29,185 bases of DNA, taken from contig CAYUEV010000020.1 in the NCBI GenBank assembly GCA_964443825.1, positions 1-29,185 of the forward strand, read 5' to 3'. A model generated the notes under the pieces. The model worked only from the letters and a program-made list of their open reading frames with translations, searched no databases and was not told the origin of the DNA. A program made the position numbers and the translations under genes. Position 1 is the first letter of the stretch, and each line of letters opens with the position of its first letter. Source of the DNA: UBA1081 sp964443825 (GTDB lineage: Bacteria > Bacillota > Clostridia > Oscillospirales > Acutalibacteraceae). Below, piece after piece: positions 7,197-15,961 of the stretch.

Positions 7197-9020
7197 TTAA
7201 CCTAACGTGCCGTCTATTGTTTTTACGCAGGCTCTTTTGACCCAGCCGACGGCGGTTTCTTTTCTGACTATGGCGTCCTCGCCGAACTTCTCGTCGAACT
7301 TTTTCTGCTCGTCTTCCCAGTCCTCGCTTATGAGGTCGTCTAAAATGGTTTCATACCAGTCGGGATGGTCGTGACCGCCCACATAGTACATAATGTGGTA
7401 GCCGTACTCCGTTTCGACTATATCCGTGTCGCCTTCTTTTCTTTCTTGACCTTCGTATTTGCCTTCCGAGAAAACCCAGTCCTCAAAGTTCTGAACATAC
7501 GCGCCGTTGTTGTTCATATCCTCAATAAGACCGCCGGCGCTCTGAGAACCTGTGTCGTCGCTTAATTTGCTGGCTAGTTCCCCAAAGTACTCCTCGTCGG
7601 AAACCCCGCTTTCGTTTTCTTCTATATAGTCGTTGTAGTCGTTGAGGATTGACTGCGCCTCGCTCTCGCACTCAGATTTAATTTCGGGCGATATTGTGGT
7701 GGACTCGGTTTCCTCCGCCGCGTCTTCTCCCGTCGCGTCCTCTCCCGTAGTGCTTTCCTCGCTCACGGCCTCGGTCGGGTACTCGACGAGAATATGTCTT
7801 ACCGACGCGGAAACGGTCGTGTCGCGGAAGGGAACGCCCAAAGCGTAGATTATATACACCGCCGTGTCGTCGGAACTTAAGAAGTATTTCATGTCGCCCG
7901 CCTGACGCGTGTAAACGCCTTTGTCGTTTTGCTCAAAGAGCCAGTCCGCGGCCTCTGTGCTGATGTTTGTGGAAACGTTTTCTTTTGAAATTTTTTGAAG
8001 AAGGGTGGCGTTGTCCTGTTTGTATGTTTCGGTTTTTTCCTTATCGGAACTTACGTAATCGAGAACCGCCTGTTTAAAGGTATCCTCGTCGTAATTCTGA
8101 TGTGATTTTACCTCGTCTATAAAGTCCTGCGCCTCGTATTCTTCTTCTAATGGGGCGCTGTCGTCGGAAGTCGCCGGCTCCGTCGTGGCGCCGCTTGAGG
8201 AGGAGTCGTCCGACGTCGATTTTACGTCTATCGTGAACCATCTTATGGCGGTAACGTCGTAAGCCGACTTATCCTCGTTGTAGACTTTCTCGACGTCCGC
8301 GTCTTTGTAGTTCTTTTTAAGCTCTTCCTGACGGTAGTTCTGGTAAGCCTCGACGTATTGCTGCTCGGTAATTATTCTCTCAAAAACTTTTTTGGTGACG
8401 CCTTTGCCGTAGTTTAGGGAGATAAACCTTGAAACGGAGTAGTTGCCGAGATTCGTGCTGTTTTCAAAGCTGTCGAGAACGTCTTGAACGTTTTTCTTCT
8501 CTTCTTCCGAAAGCTCCACTCCCGCCTCGACGGCCGCCTTATAGTAGCGTTTCGTGGTCGCCATCTGCTCTATGGCTTCGCTTAAAAAGTACTCGTCCCA
8601 TGTTACGGTGTTGCCGTCGTCGTCTTTTGTGGTTTGTTCCGTGGGTGAGAGAGCGGTGTTGTAGCCGGTAAGCTGCGCACCGTAGCCCGAGCCGTACTGC
8701 GACTCGTAAGTCAAGGTAGTCTGATAAATATTGTTAAAAATCTGCATATAATAACAGCTGAGCTCGTTCATGGCGTATGATTCGCCGTCTATCGTCACGG
8801 CCTTTACCACGCGCTGAGGAACTCCGAAGAAGTTAAGGCTGGCCGCTAAAATAGCGATTACCAAGACGACGGAAACGACTATGCCGCATATCTTTCCGGC
8901 GGTTTTCTTAGCTCCCTCGTGAGATGAGGATTTCTTCCCCGACTTCTTGTTCTGTTTCGCGATTCGATCTTTCCTCTCCTGACGGTAGGAGTCGAGATTG
9001 TCCTTTTCATTTTTCTTCAT
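7197..9020 (-). CDS. Membrane-anchored PpiC-type peptidyl-prolyl isomerase / foldase
   Basis: This is predicted to be an extracellular folding helper of the PrsA/SurA type, anchored by one membrane segment. A basic cytoplasmic tail (1-42) precedes a transmembrane helix (about 43-66), and then a SurA-N-like helical chaperone region starts at AVTIDGESYAMNEL. An acidic Ser/Thr-rich insert lies near residues 270-300. The parvulin PpiC domain (about 405-550) begins at VRHILVEYP and ends with ETEYGYHIMYYVGG. Within it is another low-complexity Glu/Thr-rich insert, so the domain is longer than usual. The Shine-Dalgarno is AAGGTGA. It lies 59 bp downstream of a paralog and is probably cotranscribed with it. 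Confidence 0.82.
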   Translation of the reverse strand: MKKNEKDNLDSYRQERKDRIAKQNKKSGKKSSSHEGAKKTAGKICGIVVSVVLVIAILAASLNFFGVPQRVVKAVTIDGESYAMNELSCYYMQIFNNIYQTTLTYESQYGSGYGAQLTGYNTALSPTEQTTKDDDGNTVTWDEYFLSEAIEQMATTKRYYKAAVEAGVELSEEEKKNVQDVLDSFENSTNLGNYSVSRFISLNYGKGVTKKVFERIITEQQYVEAYQNYRQEELKKNYKDADVEKVYNEDKSAYDVTAIRWFTIDVKSTSDDSSSSGATTEPATSDDSAPLEEEYEAQDFIDEVKSHQNYDEDTFKQAVLDYVSSDKEKTETYKQDNATLLQKISKENVSTNISTEAADWLFEQNDKGVYTRQAGDMKYFLSSDDTAVYIIYALGVPFRDTTVSASVRHILVEYPTEAVSEESTTGEDATGEDAAEETESTTISPEIKSECESEAQSILNDYNDYIEENESGVSDEEYFGELASKLSDDTGSQSAGGLIEDMNNNGAYVQNFEDWVFSEGKYEGQERKEGDTDIVETEYGYHIMYYVGGHDHPDWYETILDDLISEDWEDEQKKFDEKFGEDAIVRKETAVGWVKRACVKTIDGTLG

Positions 9021-9079
9021 GGGATCACCTTTTTATTAAGTATAAGATATTATTTCCGATTTTGGCGCGGCGCGAAAGT

Positions 9080-10798
9080 TTATTGCGACTGCGCCGGTTT
9101 ATTTATGTATTCGAGTATTTTGCCGATAGCGTTGTCGTCCGTTACGACGTTTGTAAGGTCGTCCGTTTTAGCGACGCTCTCCTGCCATTCCGACTGCGCG
9201 TCGCTTACTAACGACTCGAGTATCGTGTCGAGCCATTCGGGATTTTCGCTCTTTTCGGAGAGGAACGCGACGTAATAATACCCTTCGCCCTCTAAAATCT
9301 CGCAGTCGCCCGTCTTTCTCCCTTCTTTCGCGGCCCACTCCTCGACGACCTCCGGCGCTTTGCCGTTTTCGGGATTATCGGACCCCACCTGGGTATACGT
9401 TCCGGCGGATACGAGAGAGTCGCTTCCGTCTCCGTATTTATCGGAGACGGCCGTGAAAGCGTCCTTCGTTTTACTTCCTTTGTTAAACTCGTCGAATATC
9501 TTCTTAGCGGTGGACTCGGCCGCCAGTTTTAACTCTTCCTCCGTGTTGACGGACGTGTCCGTCCCCACCGCGACTGTTAAGCAATCCACTGTGGAAAGGT
9601 GAGTTTCGCTTCTTGAAGGCTCGTTCACGACGTAAATCACATACGTAAGATTGCTCGCTTCCACTACCGTGACCGCGCCTTTTCCGTTTACGTATTTGCC
9701 GTCTTTCATCTGGAAGAGCCACTTTGACGCGTCCTCGGAGAAACCGTCTATATCCTCCTTGGAGTATTTCATCTCGGTTATTACGGAATCGTCGTCTCCC
9801 GTAACGGATTTTACGGCTTCCTCGAAACCCGCGCCCGATTTTACTTTCTCTACTATGGCGTTCGCCGTTTCCTTCGGATTTTCGGAACTTGACGGCGCTG
9901 CGAACCTTAAAGCGTCGCACCTGTCGTAATCGGCTTTATTTTTATTGTACTCCTCCTCGGCTTTTTTGGAGGAATTCGCCGTAACTTCGTCTTCTATTCT
10001 CTTGTAGTTGTCGTCAAGGTACTTTTGGGCGATAGCGGTTTTTTCCATCGATTTTCTCATCATGTCAACCGTAATGCCTTCGGCGTAGAACTGCTCCACG
10101 AGCTCTTCCGCCGTCATACTGGACGATTCGGCGGACTGTTCTATTTGTTTCATTCTCTCGTCTATTTCGGCGGCGTCCTCTTCGGTTAATTTGTAGCCTT
10201 CTTTTAACGCCGCGCCGTAGAATCTGTTTATCGACACTATATAATCGAGAGTTTTTTCTTTAATCTCATCTTCGGTGAGCTGATAACCCACCTGCTGAAA
10301 ACTCGCGCTGAGATCCACGTAGGCTTCAAGGTACTCGGCGGCGTTCGATTCCACCCCGTCGACCGTGACGACAATCTTTTCGGGGTCAAATTTAGCCCCC
10401 AAGACAGAGTATATCATAAAACCTATGGCGCCTAAAAGCGCTATTATGAGGATAATTAAGAATACGACGGTAACTTTACCGCCTTTCTTTTTCTTTTTGC
10501 CGGACTTTTCGTCCTCGGACGGCCGCGCGTTTTCCGTTTCGTGAGAGACGCTTTCGGGTGAATTTTCCTCCGATTGTTTTATAAAGGACTCGTAGTCGCT
10601 CCCGTCCGCGTTTTGGTCTAAGGACTCCCCGGAGAGCTTACCACCCGTTTCCGTATCGCCGGAAGCGGCGGCTTCTTCCTCTTTATCGCCGTTTTCAAGG
10701 GAAGATTCCTTTACGTATTTTTTTATGAAAGACTCGTTTTCGCCGTCTTTTAAGGCTTCTTCGCCGTCGTTATTTACGTTGCCGGGATTATTATCCAT
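9080..10798 (-). CDS. Membrane-anchored SurA-like chaperone with degenerate PpiC domain (paralog of the next gene)
   Basis: The 572-residue protein has an acidic cytoplasmic N-terminus (1-100), a lysine stretch, one membrane helix (about 109-133) and an extracellular SurA-N-like region starting VVTVDGVESNAAEYLEA. Its C-terminal half aligns with the neighbour: GYYYVAFLSEKSENPEWLDT here against GYHIMYYVGGHDHPDWYET there. The RHIL start of a parvulin domain is replaced by STVDCLTVAV, so isomerase activity is doubtful. The pair looks like a tandem duplication in which one copy kept the catalytic fold and the other became a chaperone-only partner (inference). The Shine-Dalgarno is GGAGAG. Confidence 0.72.
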   Translation of the reverse strand: MDNNPGNVNNDGEEALKDGENESFIKKYVKESSLENGDKEEEAAASGDTETGGKLSGESLDQNADGSDYESFIKQSEENSPESVSHETENARPSEDEKSGKKKKKGGKVTVVFLIILIIALLGAIGFMIYSVLGAKFDPEKIVVTVDGVESNAAEYLEAYVDLSASFQQVGYQLTEDEIKEKTLDYIVSINRFYGAALKEGYKLTEEDAAEIDERMKQIEQSAESSSMTAEELVEQFYAEGITVDMMRKSMEKTAIAQKYLDDNYKRIEDEVTANSSKKAEEEYNKNKADYDRCDALRFAAPSSSENPKETANAIVEKVKSGAGFEEAVKSVTGDDDSVITEMKYSKEDIDGFSEDASKWLFQMKDGKYVNGKGAVTVVEASNLTYVIYVVNEPSRSETHLSTVDCLTVAVGTDTSVNTEEELKLAAESTAKKIFDEFNKGSKTKDAFTAVSDKYGDGSDSLVSAGTYTQVGSDNPENGKAPEVVEEWAAKEGRKTGDCEILEGEGYYYVAFLSEKSENPEWLDTILESLVSDAQSEWQESVAKTDDLTNVVTDDNAIGKILEYINKPAQSQ

Positions 10799-10863
10799 AA
10801 AAACACTCTCCGCAGGCCCTCGGGTGGCAGATTAAATGTTGGTCGTTCTTGACACGACAAATT

Positions 10864-10892
10864 ATTATATCATGATAAAGCTAAGGTTACAA
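10864..10892 (-). promoter_or_regulatory. Promoter of the foldase operon
   Basis: On the minus strand TTGTAA (10892-10887) and TATAAT (10869-10864) are separated by 17 bp, with a TGA extension before the -10. It is about 65 bp before the start of the 572-residue gene. Confidence 0.7.
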
Positions 10893-10926
10893 TAGAAAAT
10901 TAAAAAATTTTTAGATTTTGTAAAAT

Positions 10927-12237
10927 TCAGCCGTTTTCTTTCGCGGCGTATTCTTTGACGAGTCTTTTAAAATGTTCGCCTTTTTCCTCAAAATTCCTAT
11001 AGGCGTTATAACTAGCGGCGGCGGGCGAAAGCAGGCACGCTTTGCCTTTTTTTGTAAGCTTCGCCGAAAGTTCCGCCGCCTCTTTCATACTTTCGGCCTT
11101 GATTACGTTTTTAGCGGTTTTGCCGATAAGGTTATCGGCCGTCTTATGACCGGTTTCGGGAAGGCAGATAATGTTGTCGAGGTTTGATTTTAGAAGTTCT
11201 TTTTCAAACGGACCGTAGTCTATCCCCCTGTCAAGACCGCCTATGATAAGAGTTCCCGCGTTTTTTAACGAATCGAGAGCGCACAAAACGGCCTTGGGTA
11301 TGGTCGCTATGGAGTCGTCATAGTATTCCACCCCGTTAAAAGTTCCAATATATTCCATTCTGTGCGGGACGCCTTTAAAGTTTTTAAGAGCCCTAACCGC
11401 CGCGTCTTTTTCAGCGCCCAATAAAAACGCAGCCGCTAAAGCTTCCGAAGCGTCTAAAAGGTTGTGCTTTCCTCTTAAGCTTTTGTTTTCCTTAAGGGCG
11501 TCTTCCAGGAAATCGTATGAATCGCAATATACGGGCGCGGGTTTTGACTTTAGGGAATTTAAATCGATAAACTCCGAAACGCCCTGTTCGCCGTTAAAAA
11601 TAAAAAAGTCGTTTTCGTTTTGGTATTTTACGATGTTGAGCTTCGCGTTTACATAGCCTTTAAAACCGTCTTTATAGTGGTCGAGATGCTCTTCGTAAAT
11701 ATTTGTAAGAACCGCGATATTGGGAGACGATTTCGTAAACTCAAGCTGATGGGAGGACATTTCGATTATCGCTTTTGAGTTTTTGTCTTTTTCGATATAA
11801 TCAAAAACGGGAACGCCCATATTGCCCATAATAAAAGCGTCTATCCCCGATTCTTTTAAGATATTGTAAACGAGCGTCGCGGTTGTGGTTTTCCCTTTAG
11901 TCCCCGTAACGCCTACGGTAAAGCCGTCCCAAAACCGCAAAAACATATCCGTTTCGCAGGTGATTTCAGTGGTTTCGGGAACGCTTATCTTAGCGAAAGA
12001 AATCCCGGGGCTTTTAAAAACCAGGTCGTAATCCCGCAAATTGTCAAGGTAGCTTTCCCCGGTTATGATTTTTACGTTTTCGTCGTCTAAATTTATGTTT
12101 TCTTTATCGGATACGGTTAAATTTTTATAAGGCAGATATTTTCTTATTAAGCTGTATGTGGATTTACCCTCTCTTCCGAATCCGGCTATAAGGACGCTTT
12201 TGTCTTTTATGTAGGAGATTAAGTTATTTACCGACAT
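10927..12237 (-). CDS. murD2: UDP-N-acetylmuramoyl-L-alanine--L-glutamate ligase, MurD2 type
   Basis: This Mur ligase adds glutamate to UDP-MurNAc-L-alanine in peptidoglycan precursor synthesis. The 436 residues contain an N-terminal nucleotide-binding domain (AGFGREGKS, 18-26), the ATP loop GTKGKTTT (112-119), the EMSSHQLE segment (159-166) and the NIYEEHLDHY box. The C-terminal substrate motif is DDSIATIPKA (307-316), in place of the DSKATN form of classical D-Glu-adding MurD. That form, plus overlap with murL, fits MurD2, which uses L-glutamate (EC 6.3.2.53). It overlaps the end of murL by 14 bp and is translated from within it. If the pairing were accidental, this would be an ordinary MurD. 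Confidence 0.85.
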   Translation of the reverse strand: MSVNNLISYIKDKSVLIAGFGREGKSTYSLIRKYLPYKNLTVSDKENINLDDENVKIITGESYLDNLRDYDLVFKSPGISFAKISVPETTEITCETDMFLRFWDGFTVGVTGTKGKTTTATLVYNILKESGIDAFIMGNMGVPVFDYIEKDKNSKAIIEMSSHQLEFTKSSPNIAVLTNIYEEHLDHYKDGFKGYVNAKLNIVKYQNENDFFIFNGEQGVSEFIDLNSLKSKPAPVYCDSYDFLEDALKENKSLRGKHNLLDASEALAAAFLLGAEKDAAVRALKNFKGVPHRMEYIGTFNGVEYYDDSIATIPKAVLCALDSLKNAGTLIIGGLDRGIDYGPFEKELLKSNLDNIICLPETGHKTADNLIGKTAKNVIKAESMKEAAELSAKLTKKGKACLLSPAAASYNAYRNFEEKGEHFKRLVKEYAAKENG

Positions 12238-13633
12238 AATCGTAAAACTCCTTTAAGGCTTCCGAAAATTTTTCCGGTACAAAATTTCGCTTATCGAAAT
12301 TTTTCATAATATTTTCCGAAAGTATTTTGTTTAAGTCAAAATTATCGGCGAATTTTTTGAGAAGAAAAGGTATTTTTTCGTGATTTTCGATTAATTTTTT
12401 TAAAGTAAGCGATAAAGCGTAATTAAATTCCCTGGCGGTTCCCACGCACTCGAACGGCTTTACCGGGGCGAGCCCCGTAAGACCGTCGAAATCCTTTTCC
12501 ATTTCAGGGTCGTTTAACATATCGCCGCCGAAAACGGAAACTAATTTTTCATAGGGCAAAAACGGCGACAAAACGCCGAAGACAAAAAGACATTTGGGAC
12601 AGTTTAAGCACCATTTGTTCTCTTTGCTCCCTTTATTGCAGCTTCTGAAGGTATAAAGATACTTATCGAAACGGCAGAAATATTTGGCTATTTGTATTTC
12701 GCTGAAAGGGCGAAGAATACTGAAGTACTTTATGTTATTCACAATGTTTTCAGAAAAATTCAAAAAATCGTTTTCAAATTCAAACGATTTGGAGTACTGG
12801 TGGTTTATGTTTTTGCCATCGATATTGGAGTCGTTGGCGCTAGACTCGTTTGAGAGGATTATGTTTTCGCACCCTAAGATATAGGCGCAGTAAAACGACA
12901 AAAACGCGACTATCCCCGAAAACGGCGTGTGACCGTTTAAAAAGCCTCTTTTGTTAAGCTCCAGAAGATTTTTGTCGATCGTCCTCTTGGTTTTTACTAT
13001 GTCTTTTTCGTGGTAGCCCGCCGCTTTTACGGTATCCGTTCTCGCTTTTTGGTCGTTTATCGTAAAAAAGAGTATCTTGGGGGTTACTTTTTTAACAAGC
13101 TCTATGGCGACCGCGGAGTCTTTCCCGCCCCCCACGGGAATAAGCGAATACCCTGAAATTTTGGCGCTCTCGGGCTTTAAACTCTCGCTGAAATTATTCT
13201 CTTTGTCTTGGTTTAAATTTTGGTGAATTTCGCATTCGATTTCTAAAAAATCGTTAAAATCCGTCTTAACGCCGTTTTTATAAAAAAATTCCCCTAGACC
13301 GTTAAAATAGAGCTTTTTAAAAAAGAACTTCTCGTCTTCGCTTAAATAGCCGCACTCGACTTTCATAACGGGGCTTAACGCGGCTTTAAGGTAACTTACC
13401 GCTTCGACCATGCCGAGGAGAAAAACTATCCTTTGAGCGGTTTTTGATGAAAAATCGTTAATTATATTAAGGTTGTCTGTTTCTATGGTAATTTTAGGGC
13501 GGAACTCGCAAAGCCCTTCCGTCGCAAACCGATACTCGATATTTATAACGGAACCCTCTTTAAAGAGCTTAAAATCTTTGTATCGGAAGAGCGGATATTC
13601 TTTTCTCAGTCTTTCGTAATCTTTACAGTACAT
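12224..13633 (-). CDS. murL: UDP-MurNAc-L-Ala-L-Glu epimerase, MurL
   Basis: MurL inverts the terminal L-Glu of UDP-MurNAc-L-Ala-L-Glu to D-Glu (EC 5.1.1.23), replacing glutamate racemase in organisms that use MurD2; the pathway was described in Xanthomonas oryzae. The 469-residue protein has an N-terminal domain (1-130), a PP-loop-like ATP motif IPVGGGKDS (165-173), GHTPFSG (234-240), the SNESSAN segment (261-267) and a Cys cluster C332, C342, C345, C348 in CNKGSKENKWCLNCPKC. Length, motifs and the overlap with murD2 all agree. The start codon has only a weak Shine-Dalgarno, so the exact start is less sure. No murI is in the window. Confidence 0.85.
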   Translation of the reverse strand: MYCKDYERLRKEYPLFRYKDFKLFKEGSVINIEYRFATEGLCEFRPKITIETDNLNIINDFSSKTAQRIVFLLGMVEAVSYLKAALSPVMKVECGYLSEDEKFFFKKLYFNGLGEFFYKNGVKTDFNDFLEIECEIHQNLNQDKENNFSESLKPESAKISGYSLIPVGGGKDSAVAIELVKKVTPKILFFTINDQKARTDTVKAAGYHEKDIVKTKRTIDKNLLELNKRGFLNGHTPFSGIVAFLSFYCAYILGCENIILSNESSANDSNIDGKNINHQYSKSFEFENDFLNFSENIVNNIKYFSILRPFSEIQIAKYFCRFDKYLYTFRSCNKGSKENKWCLNCPKCLFVFGVLSPFLPYEKLVSVFGGDMLNDPEMEKDFDGLTGLAPVKPFECVGTAREFNYALSLTLKKLIENHEKIPFLLKKFADNFDLNKILSENIMKNFDKRNFVPEKFSEALKEFYDYVGK

Positions 13634-13668
13634 CGCGTCGCCATTGAAGCCTCAATTTTGTTTCTCTA

Positions 13669-13697
13669 ATTTTACTATTTATTTTACAAAAAATCAA
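13669..13697 (-). promoter_or_regulatory. Promoter of murL-murD2
   Basis: On the minus strand TTGATT (13697-13692) and TAAAAT (13674-13669) are 17 bp apart, about 35 bp before the murL start. It is back-to-back with the rpsU promoter, which starts 60 bp further on. Confidence 0.6.
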
Positions 13698-13757
13698 GGA
13701 AATTGTAAACGCGTTTTCGGAAATATTGCGAAAATATCAAATTCTTTAAAAAATCCC

Positions 13758-13786
13758 TTGACATAAACGAAACGTTTTAGTATAAT
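13758..13786 (+). promoter_or_regulatory. Strong promoter of rpsU
   Basis: A full-consensus pair, TTGACA (13758-13763) and TATAAT (13781-13786), with a 17-bp spacer. Transcription should start near 13793, giving a leader of about 145 nt before rpsU. Confidence 0.85.
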
Positions 13787-13792
13787 GTCTAA

Positions 13793-13937
13793 GATGTTAT
13801 TTTACTTGGGGAGAAAATAACGACAAATCTTTAGTTTGGGCTGATCACAGCGGAGCAAAGCCGCGCCGCTTCCGTAGGCTTTCGCGCGGGTATGAAGCCT
13901 AAGACTGAAGTCCTGAGTTTAAGAAGGGGGGAATATT
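13793..13937 (+). promoter_or_regulatory. Structured 5' leader of rpsU
   Basis: The leader can form at least two clean hairpins: GTTATTTT (13796-13803) with AAAATAAC (13814-13821), and TAGGCTT (13875-13881) with AAGCCTA (13895-13901). A GC-rich hairpin around 13849-13874 is also possible. Ribosomal protein genes often carry leaders bound by their own product; whether this one does is inference. No known Rfam leader was recognised by eye. The Shine-Dalgarno AAGGGGGG lies at its 3' end. Confidence 0.45.
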
Positions 13938-14114
13938 GTGAGCCAGGTTAAAGTTAAAGAGAATGAATCCTTAGACAGCGCTCTCAGACGTTTTAAACGC
14001 CAGACTTCTCGCGACGGCATAATCCAGGAAGTCAGAAAAAGAGAACATTACGAGAAGCCCTCTGTAGCGAGAAAAAAGAAATCGGAGGCTGCCCGTAAGC
14101 GCAGGTACAGATAA
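13938..14114 (+). CDS. rpsU: Ribosomal protein S21 (bS21)
   Basis: This 58-residue gene starts with GTG at 13938, preceded by AAGGGGGG at a spacing of about 7 bases. The product reads (M)SQVKVKENESLDSALRRFKR and ends EKPSVARKKKSEAARKRRYR, matching bacterial bS21 along its whole length. bS21 is a basic protein of the small ribosomal subunit near the anti-Shine-Dalgarno region, involved in translation initiation. It is the first gene after a consensus promoter and a structured leader; a hairpin separates it from the peptidase gene. Confidence 0.96.
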   Translation: MSQVKVKENESLDSALRRFKRQTSRDGIIQEVRKREHYEKPSVARKKKSEAARKRRYR

Positions 14115-14118
14115 AATT

Positions 14119-14147
14119 AAGCGGGCGTTTCGCTCGCTTTTATCTTT
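14119..14147 (+). terminator. Terminator or attenuator between rpsU and the peptidase
   Basis: AAGCGGGCG (14119-14127) pairs with CGCTCGCTT (14131-14139) with one G-T pair and a TTT loop, followed by TTATCTTT. The Shine-Dalgarno of the next gene is right behind it, so partial read-through into the peptidase gene is likely. Confidence 0.65.
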
Positions 14148-14160
14148 AAAGGAGCTTAAT

Positions 14161-15231
14161 ATGCCCATAGATCTTTTTTTAAAAAAACTGCCGTCTTATA
14201 TCGACGCGGCTCTTATTATATCCCCCGTAAACAGAAGATATTTCACTTCTTTTCCGTCTTCGGACGGGATACTTCTGATAACCGGGAACGAGAGCGTTTT
14301 TTATACCGACAGCCGCTATATCGAGGCGGCTGAAAAGACTATCGACAGCTGCCAAGTCGAGGAGAGTTCAAACGTCTTTAATAAAATCGCCGAAAGACTT
14401 AAAAATAACAATTTAAGTTCGGTGGCCGTGGAAGCCGACGGAATCACCGTAAAGCAGTTTGAAGCGCTTAAAAGAACCCCGGAATTAAAGGACTTCGGTT
14501 TTATATCGGACGGCGAAATCGATAAAATAATAAGCGGTCTCAGAAGCGTTAAAACCCCGGATGAAATCGAGAAAATCAAAAAAGCTCAAAAAATAGCCGA
14601 AGACGGTTTTCTTCACATCTTAAATTACATAAAAAAAGGCGTTACCGAAAAGGACGCGCGGCTCGAGCTCGACTACTACATGTTAAAAAACGGCGCCGAG
14701 GCGCTTTCGTTCGACACTATAGCGGTAAGCGGGAAAAACTCCTCTATGCCCCACGGCGTTCCGTCCGAAAAACCGATAGAGGACGGCGACTTTGTGACGC
14801 TTGATTTCGGGGCGGTTTACGAAGGGTATCACAGCGATATGACGAGAACGGTCGCCGTAGGGTACGCAAGCGATAAAATGAGAAAAGTTTACGACGCGGT
14901 TCTTTTAGCCAACGAGGAGGCTCTTAAAGCGTTAAAACCGGGGCTTTCATGCAAAGACGGCGATAAAGCGGCGAGAGACGTAATAAAAAACGAGGGATTC
15001 GGGGAATTTTTCGGTCACGCGACGGGTCACGGCGTCGGTCTGGAAATTCACGAAGATCCCGTTCTTTCGCCTAAAGCGGAAAATAAGCTTAAGGTCGGAA
15101 ATATAGTCACGGTAGAGCCGGGAATTTACATCCCAAACGAGTTCGGCGTAAGAATCGAGGACATGGCGCTTATCACCGAAAACGGCTGTGAAAATCTTAC
15201 AAAATCTCAAAAATCGCTGATCATATTGTAA
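14161..15231 (+). CDS. M24-family Xaa-Pro aminopeptidase
   Basis: This is a dinuclear metal aminopeptidase that removes an N-terminal residue preceding proline from peptides; cytosolic, with no signal peptide. The 356 residues have a creatinase-type N-terminal domain (about 1-125) and a pita-bread catalytic domain. Metal-ligand motifs are visible: LDFGAVYEGYHSDMTRT (two Asp), the HATGHGVGLEIHE segment (His), TVEPGIYIP (Glu) and VRIEDM (Glu). The order rpsU-peptidase-efp-CD1247 is familiar for Clostridia, where the peptidase commonly precedes efp. The Shine-Dalgarno AAAGGAG is well placed. Confidence 0.93.
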   Translation: MPIDLFLKKLPSYIDAALIISPVNRRYFTSFPSSDGILLITGNESVFYTDSRYIEAAEKTIDSCQVEESSNVFNKIAERLKNNNLSSVAVEADGITVKQFEALKRTPELKDFGFISDGEIDKIISGLRSVKTPDEIEKIKKAQKIAEDGFLHILNYIKKGVTEKDARLELDYYMLKNGAEALSFDTIAVSGKNSSMPHGVPSEKPIEDGDFVTLDFGAVYEGYHSDMTRTVAVGYASDKMRKVYDAVLLANEEALKALKPGLSCKDGDKAARDVIKNEGFGEFFGHATGHGVGLEIHEDPVLSPKAENKLKVGNIVTVEPGIYIPNEFGVRIEDMALITENGCENLTKSQKSLIIL

Positions 15232-15238
15232 AAAACAC

Positions 15239-15267
15239 TTGAAAATATTCGAGCGATATATTATAAT
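15239..15267 (+). promoter_or_regulatory. Promoter of efp
   Basis: TTGAAA (15239-15244) and TATAAT (15262-15267) are 17 bp apart, starting 8 bp after the peptidase stop codon and about 90 bp before the efp start. Confidence 0.75.
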
Positions 15268-15358
15268 TGTTTTAAAATATTGAGTTTTGTTTTAAATTTC
15301 ATTCGCGCCCCGTTTGTTTTTAACTGGGGAGCGGAACATAAAAAGAGGCTTGACGCAT

Positions 15359-15916
15359 ATGATTTCAGCAGGCGATTTCAGAAACGGAGTAACTTTTGAG
15401 GAGGACGGCAACGTTCTTCAGGTTATAGAGTTCCAGCACGTAAAACCCGGCAAGGGCGCGGCGTTCGTTCGCACTAAAACCAAAAACGTTCTCACGGGCG
15501 CCGTGGTTGAGAAGAGCTACAATCCCACGGCGAAGTTCCCCACCGCCTATATAGAGAGAAAAGAAATGGAGTACTCCTATAACGACGGCGACATATACTA
15601 CTTTATGGATCCCGAGACATACGATCTCGTCCCAATAAACGCGTCCGACTTAAGCGACAACTTTAAATTCGTAAAGGAAAATATGGTCTGCCGCATACTC
15701 TCCTATAAGGGCAAGGTTTTCGGGGTGGAGCCGCCCAACTTCGTCACGCTCCAGGTTGTTAAAACAGACCCCGGCTTTAAGGGCGACACCGCGACCAACA
15801 CCTTAAAACCCGCGACGCTTGAAACGGGCGTGGAGATTAAAGTTCCGCTCTTTATCGACGAAGGCGAAATGATAGAAGTCGATACCAGAACGGGCGAGTA
15901 TATGTCGAGAGCGTAA
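15359..15916 (+). CDS. efp: Elongation factor P
   Basis: EF-P enters the ribosomal E site and relieves stalling at polyproline stretches. I chose the ATG at 15359 rather than the upstream in-frame TTG at 15314, because it gives MISAGDFRNG and exactly 185 residues, the family standard. The KOW-like N-domain carries the modified-lysine loop KPGKGAAF with K32 at the expected tip. The C-terminal OB signature is complete, ending in IEVDTRTGEYMSRA. No modification genes (epmA/B type) are nearby. Confidence 0.96.
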   Translation: MISAGDFRNGVTFEEDGNVLQVIEFQHVKPGKGAAFVRTKTKNVLTGAVVEKSYNPTAKFPTAYIERKEMEYSYNDGDIYYFMDPETYDLVPINASDLSDNFKFVKENMVCRILSYKGKVFGVEPPNFVTLQVVKTDPGFKGDTATNTLKPATLETGVEIKVPLFIDEGEMIEVDTRTGEYMSRA

Positions 15917-15961
15917 ACGGATCTTTAATGAAGGTCTTAATTTCATTACGGAGTTATAATT

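Noticed and set aside
15314..15358. Upstream TTG start for efp
   Set aside because: It would add 15 residues absent from EF-P; the ATG at 15359 gives the exact family length.
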